Shown here one piece after another: positions 42,819-51,812 of a DNA stretch of 64,000 nucleotides (positions are counted from its first letter, which is position 1; every line of letters begins with the position of its first letter). The DNA comes from Pseudomonadota bacterium (GTDB lineage Bacteria; Desulfobacterota; Binatia; Binatales; Binataceae): contig JAJPKP010000084.1 in the NCBI GenBank assembly GCA_021323675.1, forward strand, positions 1 to 64,000, given 5' to 3'. A program made the position numbers and the translations under genes. A model generated the notes under the pieces. The model was given only the letters and a program-made list of their open reading frames with translations. It searched no databases and was not told the DNA's origin.

Positions 42819-44027
42819 ATGCCTCTCGATCTGACCAGGAGCGTGGTGCGTGTCGCCGACCGCGAGTGGCCGATATCTTTGGATCTCGCCAGCGGCGGCC
42901 TGCTGCTGCATCTGAGCGTCCATCGCTATCTGCTAAGGCCGCTCACCTGGGGCGCCAAACGCAAGCTCGCCCGCTTCGCTCATCTGGGGGACCAGTTCGT
43001 CCGCCGCCATCTTGCGCTCGCCTGCGCCACTCCGCCGGTATGGCCCGACGATGTCGCCGAGGCCGAAGCGCTGATGCTGGCCGCGGCGGCCGTCTCGGCT
43101 TTCGCTGACGACACGCTGGCGTTTTCCGCGGGCGCTCTCCTGCGCGTCTCGCTGGAGGTTTCGCGGGAGACCGGAGTTACGCTCGATGCGCTCGACGAGC
43201 AGGCGGCGGTCGATGTTGAAGCGCTCTGGCGAATGATCGCGGATACGCCGCGAGAACAGCCGGCGGCAAATCGCGAACCTCCCCAGGCGCGACCCTTCAG
43301 GAGCGAATCTTCCGTCGAGCCGCCGTCCGAACCGGGATGGAACCGGATCGTGGTGTTGCCGGATCCCGTGCCCATCGCCGCGAAGGAAACGGTGAACAAA
43401 GCCGCTCCATCGCCGGCAACGCCGATGCCGGAAGCTGCGCCCGTCGACAACCAGCCTTCATCTGAGCTGGTTGCCCCGGCCGCGCTCTCGCCTGAACAGA
43501 TGATTCCGCCGCCAGGCTTTGCGGCCGCGCCTTCGCCCCAGACCATCGAATCGCCAAACCAGGCGGCTCCTGAGCGAGAGCGCGAGCAAACGTTTTCGCG
43601 CCTCAAGCGCGACGAAAAACGGTTTCGCGTCACATGGAGTGCTGTCCCCGCCGCGCTGCCCGCGGTTCCATCCGCTCGACTTGTCGCGGAGACCAAGTCG
43701 GTGGACGACAGTCCTGTCCGTGCCGCGCCGGCCGATGATTCCTGGATCTCCGCTCACGGATTGGCGCCGGCACAATTTCAGCCGATCCCGGCGAGTGAGC
43801 CGTCCGCCGATGAGCAATCGGAATGGCCTGACTCCGCGGGAGCGGAACTTATTCAGGCGGATGCGCCCGCGGCGCGGCTTCGCGATGCGGCGCAGGCAAC
43901 GGCTCCATCGCACGAGCCGCTGCTCCCTCGGCGAATGCCGATCGCCGCCAGCGAAAGCATCTTCGAGGGCTTCGCCGATGAACTCGAATCGGCGGCGGAG
44001 ACCGCCGGAATCGACCTCGAGGGCTAG
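42819..44027 (+). CDS. Tail-assembly-chaperone-like protein with Pro-rich tail
   Basis: 402 residues. The first 140 are folded and mostly helical: VADREWPISLDLASGGLL, then YLLRPLTWGAKRKLARFAH, resembling the PLTWGEK-type phage tail-assembly proteins encoded right after the tube. Residues about 150-380 are Pro/Ala/Ser/Glu-rich and probably disordered. A short helix closes the protein (GFADELESAAETAGIDLEG). The position is that of Mu gp41. No tape measure follows it, and I could not see a slippery frameshift site. Function inferred from place; weakly supported by sequence. Confidence 0.5.
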   Translation: MPLDLTRSVVRVADREWPISLDLASGGLLLHLSVHRYLLRPLTWGAKRKLARFAHLGDQFVRRHLALACATPPVWPDDVAEAEALMLAAAAVSAFADDTLAFSAGALLRVSLEVSRETGVTLDALDEQAAVDVEALWRMIADTPREQPAANREPPQARPFRSESSVEPPSEPGWNRIVVLPDPVPIAAKETVNKAAPSPATPMPEAAPVDNQPSSELVAPAALSPEQMIPPPGFAAAPSPQTIESPNQAAPEREREQTFSRLKRDEKRFRVTWSAVPAALPAVPSARLVAETKSVDDSPVRAAPADDSWISAHGLAPAQFQPIPASEPSADEQSEWPDSAGAELIQADAPAARLRDAAQATAPSHEPLLPRRMPIAASESIFEGFADELESAAETAGIDLEG

Positions 44028-44036
44028 AGGAAGCTC

Positions 44037-44699
44037 ATGGCTACGCCGATGATCGACGATCTCGAGTTGAAGGCGGTTCAGCTCTTGCGCCACGAGAGCG
44101 AGAACGTTCTGGTCGGCCATTCGATTCCGGGCCTCGATGGCACCCTGCAGCAGCGGCTGGGCCGCAAATCGCATCGCGTTTATCTGCAGGGCTACCTGCT
44201 GCCGGATTCCGCCACCGACGACTTGAAAACTCTGCAGACCAAGGCCGCGGGCAAGGACGAAGTCACCTTCACCGCCGACATCACCACCGCGCTTTCAATC
44301 GACAAGATGGTAATCGAGTCGTTTCGCGCCGAGCAGCGCGTCGGACCTGCCGGCCAGATCTTGTACTCGATGTGGCTGGTCGAGAGCCCGCCGCTTCCCC
44401 CGCCGGCGGAGGTCAGCTCCTTCGGAGGACTGGGCGATTTCGGCCTGGGCGACCTTGGCTTCGATCCCGGGGCGCTGGGCAACATCGCCGGAGCTATCGC
44501 GGACAAAGCCGGCGCGCTGGCCGACCTCGCGGAGCAGGCGGCGGGAGCGATCGACAAGCTGCAGGCGCTCGGAAACCTGGCCAACCTCGGCAACCTGGGC
44601 AATCCGATCAAGCCGGTCGCCGATCAGATCGGACGCGCGCGCCAGTTGCAAACCACGCTCAAGGGCATCGGCGACGCCGTCAAGGCCATCACGGGATGA
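44037..44699 (+). CDS. Baseplate hub adaptor, Mu gp43/T4 gp53-like
   Basis: 220 residues. The motif GHSIPGLDGTLQQRLGRKSH followed by VYLQGYLL matches the DNA-circularisation-N (Mu gp43) family, where a PGxxGxxxQxLGRxxxR pattern marks the fold. This family links tube end and hub in Mu-like tails and takes the place of the LysM/gp53 protein in Afp systems. The C-terminal 90 residues are Gly/Leu/Ala-rich amphipathic helices. AGAGGAAG precedes the ATG. Its stop overlaps the next ATG (ATGA). Confidence 0.75.
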   Translation: MATPMIDDLELKAVQLLRHESENVLVGHSIPGLDGTLQQRLGRKSHRVYLQGYLLPDSATDDLKTLQTKAAGKDEVTFTADITTALSIDKMVIESFRAEQRVGPAGQILYSMWLVESPPLPPPAEVSSFGGLGDFGLGDLGFDPGALGNIAGAIADKAGALADLAEQAAGAIDKLQALGNLANLGNLGNPIKPVADQIGRARQLQTTLKGIGDAVKAITG

Positions 44700-45724
44700 A
44701 CATGCTCCAGCCGTCGTACACCCTGACCCTCGGCAATCAGCAGTGGACCAACCAGGCGCTGTCGATTGACCTTGAGTTAGGCGCGGCACCCCTGGTGGAT
44801 CGGCTGGAAATCAGGTTTCCGTTCGCCGCGCCGGTTTCGGCAGGAACAGGAGACAAGGTCTCGCTGAACCTGAACAATGGCGAGAAGAGCGCCGACGTTT
44901 TTTCCGGCACGGTGGCGAGCATCCGCCGCACCCTCGATCAAATCCGCGTAACGGCAATCAACGCGGGGGGATTGCTCGCCCAATACCGGCCCGCCGCCAC
45001 TTATGAAAGCGTCACCGCGGGCACCGTGATTCGCAATCTGTGCGGCGATGCGAATGTTGACGTCGCCGCGATCGAGGATGGAGTATCGCTCGCCTTTTTC
45101 GTCGCCGACGGATCGCGCACCGCCTGGGAGCATATCGCAAGGGTGTGCGGCTGGAGCGGCTCGATTGCCCGGGTCAACTCCGATGGCGAGGTGGAGGCGC
45201 CGGTCATCGACGCCACTACCCCCGACCTGGCACTGCGCTACGGGCGAGAGCTGCTTGCTATCGGCAACACCGAGTTCGCCCGGCCAGTCGAGAGCTTCAC
45301 TGTGGTCGGGGAAAGCGGAGCTGACGATGCGGGATCGGACGATGCGTTTCGCTTGTCAACCGATTTCTTCAAAGGCAACGCGCCCGACGCGCCATCTCTG
45401 ACGAGCCGCTGGCGCGCGGAGCCGGCCCTGCGCACCGCGGAAGGCGCGGCTCGTGCGGGCGCGGCTACCCAGCGACTCTACAAATCCGGCGGCCAGCGCG
45501 GCGCTTTTGAAGCGTTTCTACAGCCCGAATTGCGCCCGGGCACGATCGTGCAGATTCAGGATCTGCCTTCGGGCCTGCCCGGCGGTCCGCTGTGGCTCCA
45601 CTCGATTCACCATCGCTTGCGCGCCGACGGCGCGCGAACCGCCGCGCGCTTCTATCAGGGCGGAGACAGCTTCAACCCCGCCGGACTTCTCGGCGCGCTC
45701 GCTTCGCTGGTGGGAGGTCTCTAG
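44696..45724 (+). CDS. Baseplate hub protein (gp27/gpD/VgrG-N-like)
   Basis: 342 residues from ATG 44696, overlapping the previous stop; reading further upstream to 44372 would be in the wrong gene. The fold pattern is that of the gpD/gp44 hub: SIDLELGAAPLVDRLEIRFP, VFSGTVASIRRTLDQIRV, AGTVIRNLCGDANVDVAAI, WEHIARVCGWSGSIARVNSD. It forms the trimeric hub to which the spike attaches. Followed 2 bp later by the spike gene; hub and spike are separate as in phages and not fused as in VgrG. Confidence 0.85.
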   Translation: MNMLQPSYTLTLGNQQWTNQALSIDLELGAAPLVDRLEIRFPFAAPVSAGTGDKVSLNLNNGEKSADVFSGTVASIRRTLDQIRVTAINAGGLLAQYRPAATYESVTAGTVIRNLCGDANVDVAAIEDGVSLAFFVADGSRTAWEHIARVCGWSGSIARVNSDGEVEAPVIDATTPDLALRYGRELLAIGNTEFARPVESFTVVGESGADDAGSDDAFRLSTDFFKGNAPDAPSLTSRWRAEPALRTAEGAARAGAATQRLYKSGGQRGAFEAFLQPELRPGTIVQIQDLPSGLPGGPLWLHSIHHRLRADGARTAARFYQGGDSFNPAGLLGALASLVGGL

Positions 45725-45726
45725 AG

Positions 45727-46410
45727 ATGCAGCGAGTCGTTCAGACCATCCGCCAGATCGCGCGCCACGAAGCGAGGCAAAACACCGCCGTCGCATTGGG
45801 CGTGGTCAAAACGGTCTTCGGCACGGCGGATGGCAACGACTATAGCTGCGCGATCGATGTGCCCGCGCTGGGGCTCGCGTTTCCGCGCGTTCCCAGCGCC
45901 ACCGGCATCGTCGGCGCGGTGTCGCTGCCGCGCGAGAACGATCTGGTGGTCGTCGTCTTTCCGTTCCACGACCTGCATAACCCCGTGGTGGTCGGGCGCC
46001 TCTACCCTCGCGACGTCGATCCTCCGGATCACAGCGAAGGCGAAACCGTTCTCGCCCTCCCCGGCGGCGAGACCGATGCGGACAAGGTCCTCGAATTCCG
46101 AATCAAGACGCCTGGCGACGGGACCCGGCAGGCCACAGTCACCCTGAAGGGTTCTCCGGTTTCAGTGTCCTGCACGATCGCCGATCAGTCGGTCGAGATT
46201 AAGGTCCAGGACGTAACCATCTCGCTGCAGCAGGCCGGCTCCAGCGACGGCACGCTTACGCTCTCTTCGGGTGATACCAAAGTTACTCTTAGTCAAACGG
46301 GAGACCTGACCCTGGAAGCCTCCGGAACGCTGAAGCTCAAGGGGGGCAACGTCGAGATCAACGCGGATGCCGGAGTGAAGGTGAACGGTTCCACGATCGA
46401 TTTGAACTGA
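45727..46410 (+). CDS. Baseplate spike protein (gpV/gp45-like)
   Basis: 227 residues from ATG 45727. An OB-fold domain (ALGVVKTVFGTADGNDYSCA, PRENDLVVVVFPFHDLHNPV, VVGRLYPRD) is followed by a repetitive beta-helix: TLTLSSGDTKVTLSQTGDLT, LEASGTLKLKGGNVEI. This is the cell-puncturing central spike, carrying the PAAR tip encoded next. No lysozyme domain is inserted, so piercing is mechanical. Confidence 0.9.
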   Translation: MQRVVQTIRQIARHEARQNTAVALGVVKTVFGTADGNDYSCAIDVPALGLAFPRVPSATGIVGAVSLPRENDLVVVVFPFHDLHNPVVVGRLYPRDVDPPDHSEGETVLALPGGETDADKVLEFRIKTPGDGTRQATVTLKGSPVSVSCTIADQSVEIKVQDVTISLQQAGSSDGTLTLSSGDTKVTLSQTGDLTLEASGTLKLKGGNVEINADAGVKVNGSTIDLN

Positions 46411-46415
46411 TAACC

Positions 46416-46814
46416 ATGGGACAGCCAGCCGCCAAAGCCAACGATCAGATCACCGCGACCGATATCCATATCGTGATTGTTCCCGCGGGTCCGGCACAGG
46501 TGCCCACCCCGCTGCCTCATCCCTTTACCGGGATCATCAGCGGCGGCGTGCCGACCGTGCAGATCAGCGGACAGCCCGCGGCGGTCGTCGGCACCACGGC
46601 ATCCAACACTCCGCCTCATATACCGACGCCGCCCGGAGTCAGCTTTCAAGCTCCGCCCTCGAACCAGGCGACCATCCAGCAGGGCAGCGCGACGGTGCAG
46701 ATTGGCGGAAAGCCGGCCGCGCGCAACGGCGACATCGCGATGACCTGCAACGACCCCGCCGACGCACCGATGGGCACGGTGGTGGCGGCCGGAACCGTAT
46801 CGATTGGAGGATGA
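46416..46814 (+). CDS. PAAR-like spike tip protein
   Basis: 132 residues, little more than a PAAR-like fold: MGQPAAKANDQITATDIHIV, HPFTGIISGGVPTVQISGQP, SATVQIGGKPAARNGDIA and a Cys in MTCNDPADAPMGTVVAAG. It caps the spike with a sharp, probably metal-stabilised tip. No effector domain is fused to it. 5 bp from the spike gene, no strong ribosome site of its own, so translation is probably coupled. Confidence 0.9.
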   Translation: MGQPAAKANDQITATDIHIVIVPAGPAQVPTPLPHPFTGIISGGVPTVQISGQPAAVVGTTASNTPPHIPTPPGVSFQAPPSNQATIQQGSATVQIGGKPAARNGDIAMTCNDPADAPMGTVVAAGTVSIGG

Positions 46815-46818
46815 TTCG

Positions 46819-47319
46819 TTGGCGGGTCCCGCGAAAACCTACCAGGTGCTCGGAATTGACCTCGGTCTGACGCGCTACACGGGGACCGCCGGCGCGGCGC
46901 CGCTGGATTCGGCCGATTCCTGGGGCACCGTGGATCTGCGGGTCGTCGCCGGCGGACAAGGCGGATTGCCGCAAGCAACCACCCCGACCGACATCGCAAC
47001 CGTAGCGGGACGTGACAACCTGGCCCAGGCGCTGACGATGCGCCTGTTGACGGTGCGCGGCGCGCTTGGACCATTGGGTCATCCCGAATATGGCAGCCGC
47101 CTCGTCGAGCTGATCGGCCAGCCGAACAACGAGACCACGCGCAATCTGGCCCGCCTGTACACGATCGAAGCGGTCGCGCAGGAGCGCCGCGTAACCAAAC
47201 TCGAGGCGCTGGAGGTCGCGCCGGCGCCGGGACGATCCGATTCAATCCGCATCACCTTTTCGGTGCAGCCCATGAACGACGCCGACCCGCTTGCGGTCTC
47301 GCTGGAGATAACTTTGTGA
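46819..47319 (+). CDS. Baseplate wedge protein, gp25/gpW-like
   Basis: 166 residues. TTG 46819 is chosen because GGAGG (46806-46810) sits 8 bp before it; TTG 46804 is too close. Core motif DNLAQALTMRLLTVRGALGP, then LGHPEYGSRLVELIGQP is the gp25/GPW lysozyme-like fold with its usual EYGSRL. N-terminus carries an extra 50 residues. gp25 proteins start sheath polymerisation at the baseplate. The stop overlaps the GTG of the next gene. Confidence 0.88.
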   Translation: MAGPAKTYQVLGIDLGLTRYTGTAGAAPLDSADSWGTVDLRVVAGGQGGLPQATTPTDIATVAGRDNLAQALTMRLLTVRGALGPLGHPEYGSRLVELIGQPNNETTRNLARLYTIEAVAQERRVTKLEALEVAPAPGRSDSIRITFSVQPMNDADPLAVSLEITL

Positions 47320-49058
47320 GCTTCCTCGAGCGATCGTATTCCGACGTCGTCCGCGACGTGCTGACCACCCTGACCAAGGGCGTGGTTCAGGAAACGCACC
47401 TGTTCAACTACGATCCCCAGGCGCGTCCGCTCGTTCTCCCCGATATTGTTCTGCAGCAGCGGCCGGTGGTTCGCGTGTCGTTCGTGAGCGGCTTCGTTTC
47501 CGCCGGTCCCGATGCGCCCCCGGTGGCCACCGTGTTTTCGCTCAACGACTACGAGGTCGTGGCGGATGCGAGCGACCCGGCGGCGATGAATACGCTCCGG
47601 TTTCTCCCCTTCGGCCGCAAGCCGGCCCCGGGCACCAGCGTCACAGTCAACTACTATCCGCGCACCGCCGAGCCCGCTCCGGTGACCGACCTCAACGTGG
47701 GCAGCGTCGTGCGCACGGTGCTCGAAGCAGTGAGCCGTGAAATCGCGATGTTGTACGCGCAGCTCAACCTCGTGTACGACTCCGCGTTCCTGGAAACCGC
47801 CACCGGCGCTTCGCTCGACCGCGTGGTTGCGCTGCTCGGACTTCAGCGCTATGCGGCGGGTCATGCGGTCGGAACCGTCACGCTGACCCGAAGCCCGCGC
47901 GCGATCGGCAACATCACCATCCCCGCCGGAACGCCGATTACCGACACCAAGGATACCCTTCGATACGAAACCGCCGAGTCCCACGACATGCTGGCGGGGG
48001 AAAGCGCCGCACAGATCCGGGTCCGCGGCTCCAGCGCGAGCACCGCGCCGGTCGATGCGAACGTGCTGACGGTGCTCCAGCGCGTGGTTGCGGGAATCGC
48101 GTCGGTGACCAACGAACGCCCAACCACCCGATCGAGCAGCGCGGAAAGCGACGATGACTTGCGGGCGCGAGCCCGAGCGGCGCTCAGCGCCGCCAACAAG
48201 GGCACCGTCGAGGCCATCACTTACGGCCTGCTCGAATTGCCACAGGTGCGCGATGCCAAAGTCGTCGAGATGCCTTTTGGCGTTCCCGGAGAAATCAAGA
48301 TTCTTATCAGCCGCGCCGACGGCCTCGATGCGAGCGCGCCACTGCCGCAGGAAGTTCTGGATCGAATCGAGGAACTGCGCCCCGCCGGAGTTCGCGTGGT
48401 CAGCGAAGCCTCGAAGCCGGTGGAACTGTCGGCGTCAGTTCATCTGACCCTCGCCGGCAGCTCGTTGCCGCCGGCCGATCTGGACAGCGTGCACAGCGGC
48501 GTTCAGCGGTCCTTGATCGCCGCCATTCAGAGCAAAACCGTCGGCGAGCGCATCCGCGTGAAGCCGCTGGTGGCGGGGCTGCTCGCCGATCAGCGAATCG
48601 TCGATGCGGAAATCACGCTCTCCGAACTCAACGGGCCGGCCGCGCAGCCGAACGCGGATTTCGATCCGCCCGAGGGATCGGCCACCACGCTCTCCGCTGA
48701 CAACATCGCATTCACCGCCGACAGCTTCGAGAAGGCCGCGCCAGCGGGCGCGGCGGTGACGGTGCAGGTGACCGCGACGATCGCCGCCACGCTGATCGCG
48801 GGCGTTTCGCTGGATACCGCCAGGCAGTCGATGCAATCGAAGCTCGCGCAGTTCTTCGCCAGCCCGCCGGCGGCGATTGACGCGCAAGCGGTGCTCAACG
48901 CGCTGCGCGACGACACCAAATACGCCGTCGATCCGCTGCGCACCAAGCTGACGTTCGCATCCGGCGGCCAGTTCGTCGACGTCGCCCAGGGCACGGCTGC
49001 ATACACGGTGGCTGCCGGACAGGTCTTCACCGTGATGCCGGTTGAGGTGAACGCGTGA
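47316..49058 (+). CDS. Baseplate assembly protein J-like wedge
   Basis: 580 residues from GTG 47316. NLVYDSAFLETATGASLDRV then VALLGLQRYAAGHAVGTV, TIPAGTPITDT and RARAALSAANKGTVEAITYG are hallmarks of Baseplate_J (P2 gpJ, Mu gp47, T4 gp6). It forms the iris-like wedge ring that opens on firing. The C-terminal 130 residues extend beyond a minimal gpJ. Both ends overlap neighbours by GTGA, implying tight coupling. Confidence 0.92.
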   Translation: MSFLERSYSDVVRDVLTTLTKGVVQETHLFNYDPQARPLVLPDIVLQQRPVVRVSFVSGFVSAGPDAPPVATVFSLNDYEVVADASDPAAMNTLRFLPFGRKPAPGTSVTVNYYPRTAEPAPVTDLNVGSVVRTVLEAVSREIAMLYAQLNLVYDSAFLETATGASLDRVVALLGLQRYAAGHAVGTVTLTRSPRAIGNITIPAGTPITDTKDTLRYETAESHDMLAGESAAQIRVRGSSASTAPVDANVLTVLQRVVAGIASVTNERPTTRSSSAESDDDLRARARAALSAANKGTVEAITYGLLELPQVRDAKVVEMPFGVPGEIKILISRADGLDASAPLPQEVLDRIEELRPAGVRVVSEASKPVELSASVHLTLAGSSLPPADLDSVHSGVQRSLIAAIQSKTVGERIRVKPLVAGLLADQRIVDAEITLSELNGPAAQPNADFDPPEGSATTLSADNIAFTADSFEKAAPAGAAVTVQVTATIAATLIAGVSLDTARQSMQSKLAQFFASPPAAIDAQAVLNALRDDTKYAVDPLRTKLTFASGGQFVDVAQGTAAYTVAAGQVFTVMPVEVNA

Positions 49059-50365
49059 GCGCGCTCGAACGCATTCAGGACTTGCTGCCTCCCCCCTACT
49101 CGCTCGCCGGCGACGCGGTCCTTACGAGCATCCTGAACGTTCTTGCGCTGCAGCTCGATGCCGCCGCGGAGGATCTCGACCGCGTGCGGCAGAGCCATTG
49201 GATCGCGACCGCGTACCGGCTGATTGACGTCGAGAAGATCGGCGCGCTGTTCGGCATCAAGCGTCTGGATTGGGAAACTCGCGACCTGTACCGCGATCGC
49301 CTGCTTGCGCGTATCGTTGCGGGCCGCGACGGAGCGATCGGCCCCCAGGAGATTCGCCAGTTCGTCTACACCTACCTGGTCGGAGCGGAGCAGGCGATGG
49401 GAGCAACGCTCGTCCCCGGTCTGCAGACGCTCGATGTCACAGGCGCCTATCAACCGCCGCCGGGGCGCGAGCGTTTCGCGCCGCTCAGGCTGATTGAAAA
49501 TCCGCCGGTTGCGCGGGTCAGCCAGGATCTCGCCGCCCGCAACGGACGCGTCAGCCATCTGTTCCGATGGCGCGATACGAATCGCGGACTCGACGACGCC
49601 TGGCCCGACATCCGGATTGCCGGCGTCGCCGGCAAATTGACGGCCGGCCCGGTCCTGCTCAACACCACCACCGGCGATCTCCTCGGATACCGCGGCCGCC
49701 TGAAGCTCGGCCAGAGCCTGCGCATCTCGATCACGCCCGACAAATCTCCGCAGGCGCAAGGCACGCTCGATGATCAGGACGTAAGCGATCTGCTTTTCAG
49801 CGTCGCCAACTACCAGATGGGCCAGCCGCTCGATAAAGCGGTCACGCCCGCGCACATGCCGCGTCTGGCGCGAGGAGCAAACGATTGGGTCTTCTTCCTG
49901 CTCGGCGAGTACGGGCTTCGCGGCCTGAATTCCTTCGGCTTCGGGATGCCATCCGACGAAATGGAAGAAGGCGTGTTCAATGAATCCCGCTTCGACCGCG
50001 CATTGTTTCCAGCCGGCACCAAAGCGCAGCTTTCCATCGCCTGGGACGAGACCCAACCCGCCGCTTTCACAGTCGAGGTGCCCCGCCGCATCGTCATCGA
50101 CCCCGGCGGAGTGCTGCAAGGCGGCCAGACCGCATATGGCGCTGCGGAAGCGGCGTTGCGTTCGTCGATAGCCGAATTGCACGCGGCCGGAGTCCAGTCC
50201 CAGGTTCAGTTCTCGCCCTTCACCGAGCATCAATCGCAAAGCGACCGCTGCCGGATATTGGGCGTGTGGATTCCCGCGGAAATCGGTCCGTCCGGCCGCA
50301 CTGACGATGTGAGCCAGGGCGGCCGTTTTGGCGAGCCCGCTCTGGGAGGTACACGGTTTGAATAG
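49055..50365 (+). CDS. Baseplate wedge protein, gpI-like, with extension
   Basis: 436 residues from GTG 49055. The first about 110 look like tail protein I/Mu gp48: LLPPPYSLAGDAVLTSILNV, HWIATAYRLIDVEKIGALFG, RDLYRDRLLARIVAGRDGAI. The remaining 320 have no family I recognise; they are beta-rich (RLKLGQSLRISITPD, FTVEVPRRIVIDPGG) and could hold fibres. It follows gpJ directly, the universal order. Confidence 0.78.
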   Translation: MSALERIQDLLPPPYSLAGDAVLTSILNVLALQLDAAAEDLDRVRQSHWIATAYRLIDVEKIGALFGIKRLDWETRDLYRDRLLARIVAGRDGAIGPQEIRQFVYTYLVGAEQAMGATLVPGLQTLDVTGAYQPPPGRERFAPLRLIENPPVARVSQDLAARNGRVSHLFRWRDTNRGLDDAWPDIRIAGVAGKLTAGPVLLNTTTGDLLGYRGRLKLGQSLRISITPDKSPQAQGTLDDQDVSDLLFSVANYQMGQPLDKAVTPAHMPRLARGANDWVFFLLGEYGLRGLNSFGFGMPSDEMEEGVFNESRFDRALFPAGTKAQLSIAWDETQPAAFTVEVPRRIVIDPGGVLQGGQTAYGAAEAALRSSIAELHAAGVQSQVQFSPFTEHQSQSDRCRILGVWIPAEIGPSGRTDDVSQGGRFGEPALGGTRFE

Positions 50366-50849
50366 AATCACGATGCCGCAATCTGTCTGGCGGGGCCGCA
50401 TGCGGATGACGGTCCGGGCTCCACGAGGCGCGGTTCTCGCGCAGCGTGAGGCGTACAACCAGGTGCTGCGCAACGGCGCAAAAGTGGTCGCGCAGTTGTT
50501 CTCGGGCAAGTCGACCCAGGCCATCAATCGCATCCAGCTCGGCTTCGCTACCGAAGAGGCCGCCGCGGACGCGGTCGCGCTCACGCAGGCCAACCCTCCC
50601 CTTGCAGTCTCGGCCCTGAGCAGCCCTGTCGCTCCCGGCGCATTCACCATCGACACCACCCCATCCAGCTTCGTCCGGGTTGCGGTGAATGCGCTCTTCG
50701 TTCCGAGCGTGGCGCTGGACAAGGTGAGCGAGGCGGGCCTGTTCGCCGGGGACGATCTCTACAACCAGGTGGTGTTTGAACCGATCTCGCTGGAGCCGGG
50801 CCAGAACATCACCTTTTTCTGGGAAATTCAGTTCCCGTTCGGGCACTAG
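50358..50849 (+). CDS. Small tail protein of unknown role
   Basis: 163 residues from TTG 50358, with GGGAGGT 7 bp before it and an 8-bp overlap with the previous gene; ATG 50373 is an alternative. QREAYNQVLRNGAKVVAQLF begins a helix; the C-terminus YNQVVFEPISLEPGQNITFF then WEIQFPFGH resembles small proteins found beside phage tail fibre genes. Role unproven; possibly a fibre adaptor. Confidence 0.6.
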   Translation: MNRITMPQSVWRGRMRMTVRAPRGAVLAQREAYNQVLRNGAKVVAQLFSGKSTQAINRIQLGFATEEAAADAVALTQANPPLAVSALSSPVAPGAFTIDTTPSSFVRVAVNALFVPSVALDKVSEAGLFAGDDLYNQVVFEPISLEPGQNITFFWEIQFPFGH

Positions 50850-50862
50850 CAGGAGGCAACCC

Positions 50863-51810
50863 GTGAGCAACCTGACGATGAGCATTCTGGGGTTTCCAGT
50901 CGTAAACAGAGACCTCACGGTCGAGGTGCGGGACGCCGTGACGCAGAACGTCGTCAAGACGGTCCAGCCGTTCATGGATGGGACGGTGCGGATCCCGCAG
51001 ATCGATCCCGGCGCCTACGAAATCACCATCCGCCATCCGAATCTCACCTTGCCGGTGCTCCAGCGGCCGGTGCGCGTCCTTCCGACCGGGGACACGCAGG
51101 TTTCGGTGCTGATCGACCCGTCGAGGTTCCGCAACACGCCGATCGAAGATGTCCCCGAGGCGAACCTCAGCCCGATCGGCGACATCGCGGCTTCGGTCGG
51201 CGAGACGATGGCGCCGCTGGGCAACAAGCAGGCCGGCGAAGCAATCCTGGCGCAGGACTGGAACCAGTTCGCGGGCGGCCTGCGCGACTTGTCCGGCGCA
51301 ATCCAGGAACTGACCAAGGTGGTCAGCCCCGTCGGCCACGATCATCCCGAATACGTCAAAAAATTCGACGAGATAACCACCAATTTTCAGAACCTGCTCG
51401 ACACCCTGAGCAGCGCATTCGCCGAGCTGCAGCGGCAGATTCAGGCGATGCGCCTGCGCAGCCACGTGAACGACGTGCTGGATGCGGCGGGAGTGGATCC
51501 CAAGAGCACCACGGGCAAGGAGATGCTGGGAATCGTCGATCAGCTCGACACCCAGGTGACCGCCACCCCCAGCGCGTTTGCCCGCGAGCTGCGCAACGCC
51601 GCCGTCCAGCTTGACACGAAGTTGAGCGACCTGGTGGTCGCGAATCAGAACAAGCCCGAGTTCACGAATTCCACGGCGGTCCAGCAGCTCAGCACCGCGG
51701 TCGATCTCGCCAAGCAGAATCGCGCCGACACCTACGAAGGCGAGCTCCTGCAATACAAGCAAATGGATCGGACCTTGGGGGGCGCGCTGCAAAAAGTCTC
51801 ATTGAGGTAG
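50863..51810 (+). CDS. Fibre-like protein: beta-sandwich plus coiled coil
   Basis: 315 residues from GTG 50863 with AGGAGG 6 bp upstream. Residues 1-90 resemble a carboxypeptidase-regulatory-like beta sandwich (LTVEVRDAVTQNVVKTVQPF, IDPGAYEITIRHPNL). A module follows with QDWNQFAGGLRDLSGAI and VGHDHPEYVKKFDEI, then helices likely to form a trimeric coiled coil. The QDWN...H-x-H module recurs in the next protein. A tail fibre or fibre connector is the best guess. Confidence 0.6.
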   Translation: MSNLTMSILGFPVVNRDLTVEVRDAVTQNVVKTVQPFMDGTVRIPQIDPGAYEITIRHPNLTLPVLQRPVRVLPTGDTQVSVLIDPSRFRNTPIEDVPEANLSPIGDIAASVGETMAPLGNKQAGEAILAQDWNQFAGGLRDLSGAIQELTKVVSPVGHDHPEYVKKFDEITTNFQNLLDTLSSAFAELQRQIQAMRLRSHVNDVLDAAGVDPKSTTGKEMLGIVDQLDTQVTATPSAFARELRNAAVQLDTKLSDLVVANQNKPEFTNSTAVQQLSTAVDLAKQNRADTYEGELLQYKQMDRTLGGALQKVSLR

Positions 51811-51812
51811 CC

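Noticed and set aside
48590-50722. 710-residue minus-strand ORF
   Set aside because: Antisense to gpJ- and gpI-like genes, which have clear family motifs.
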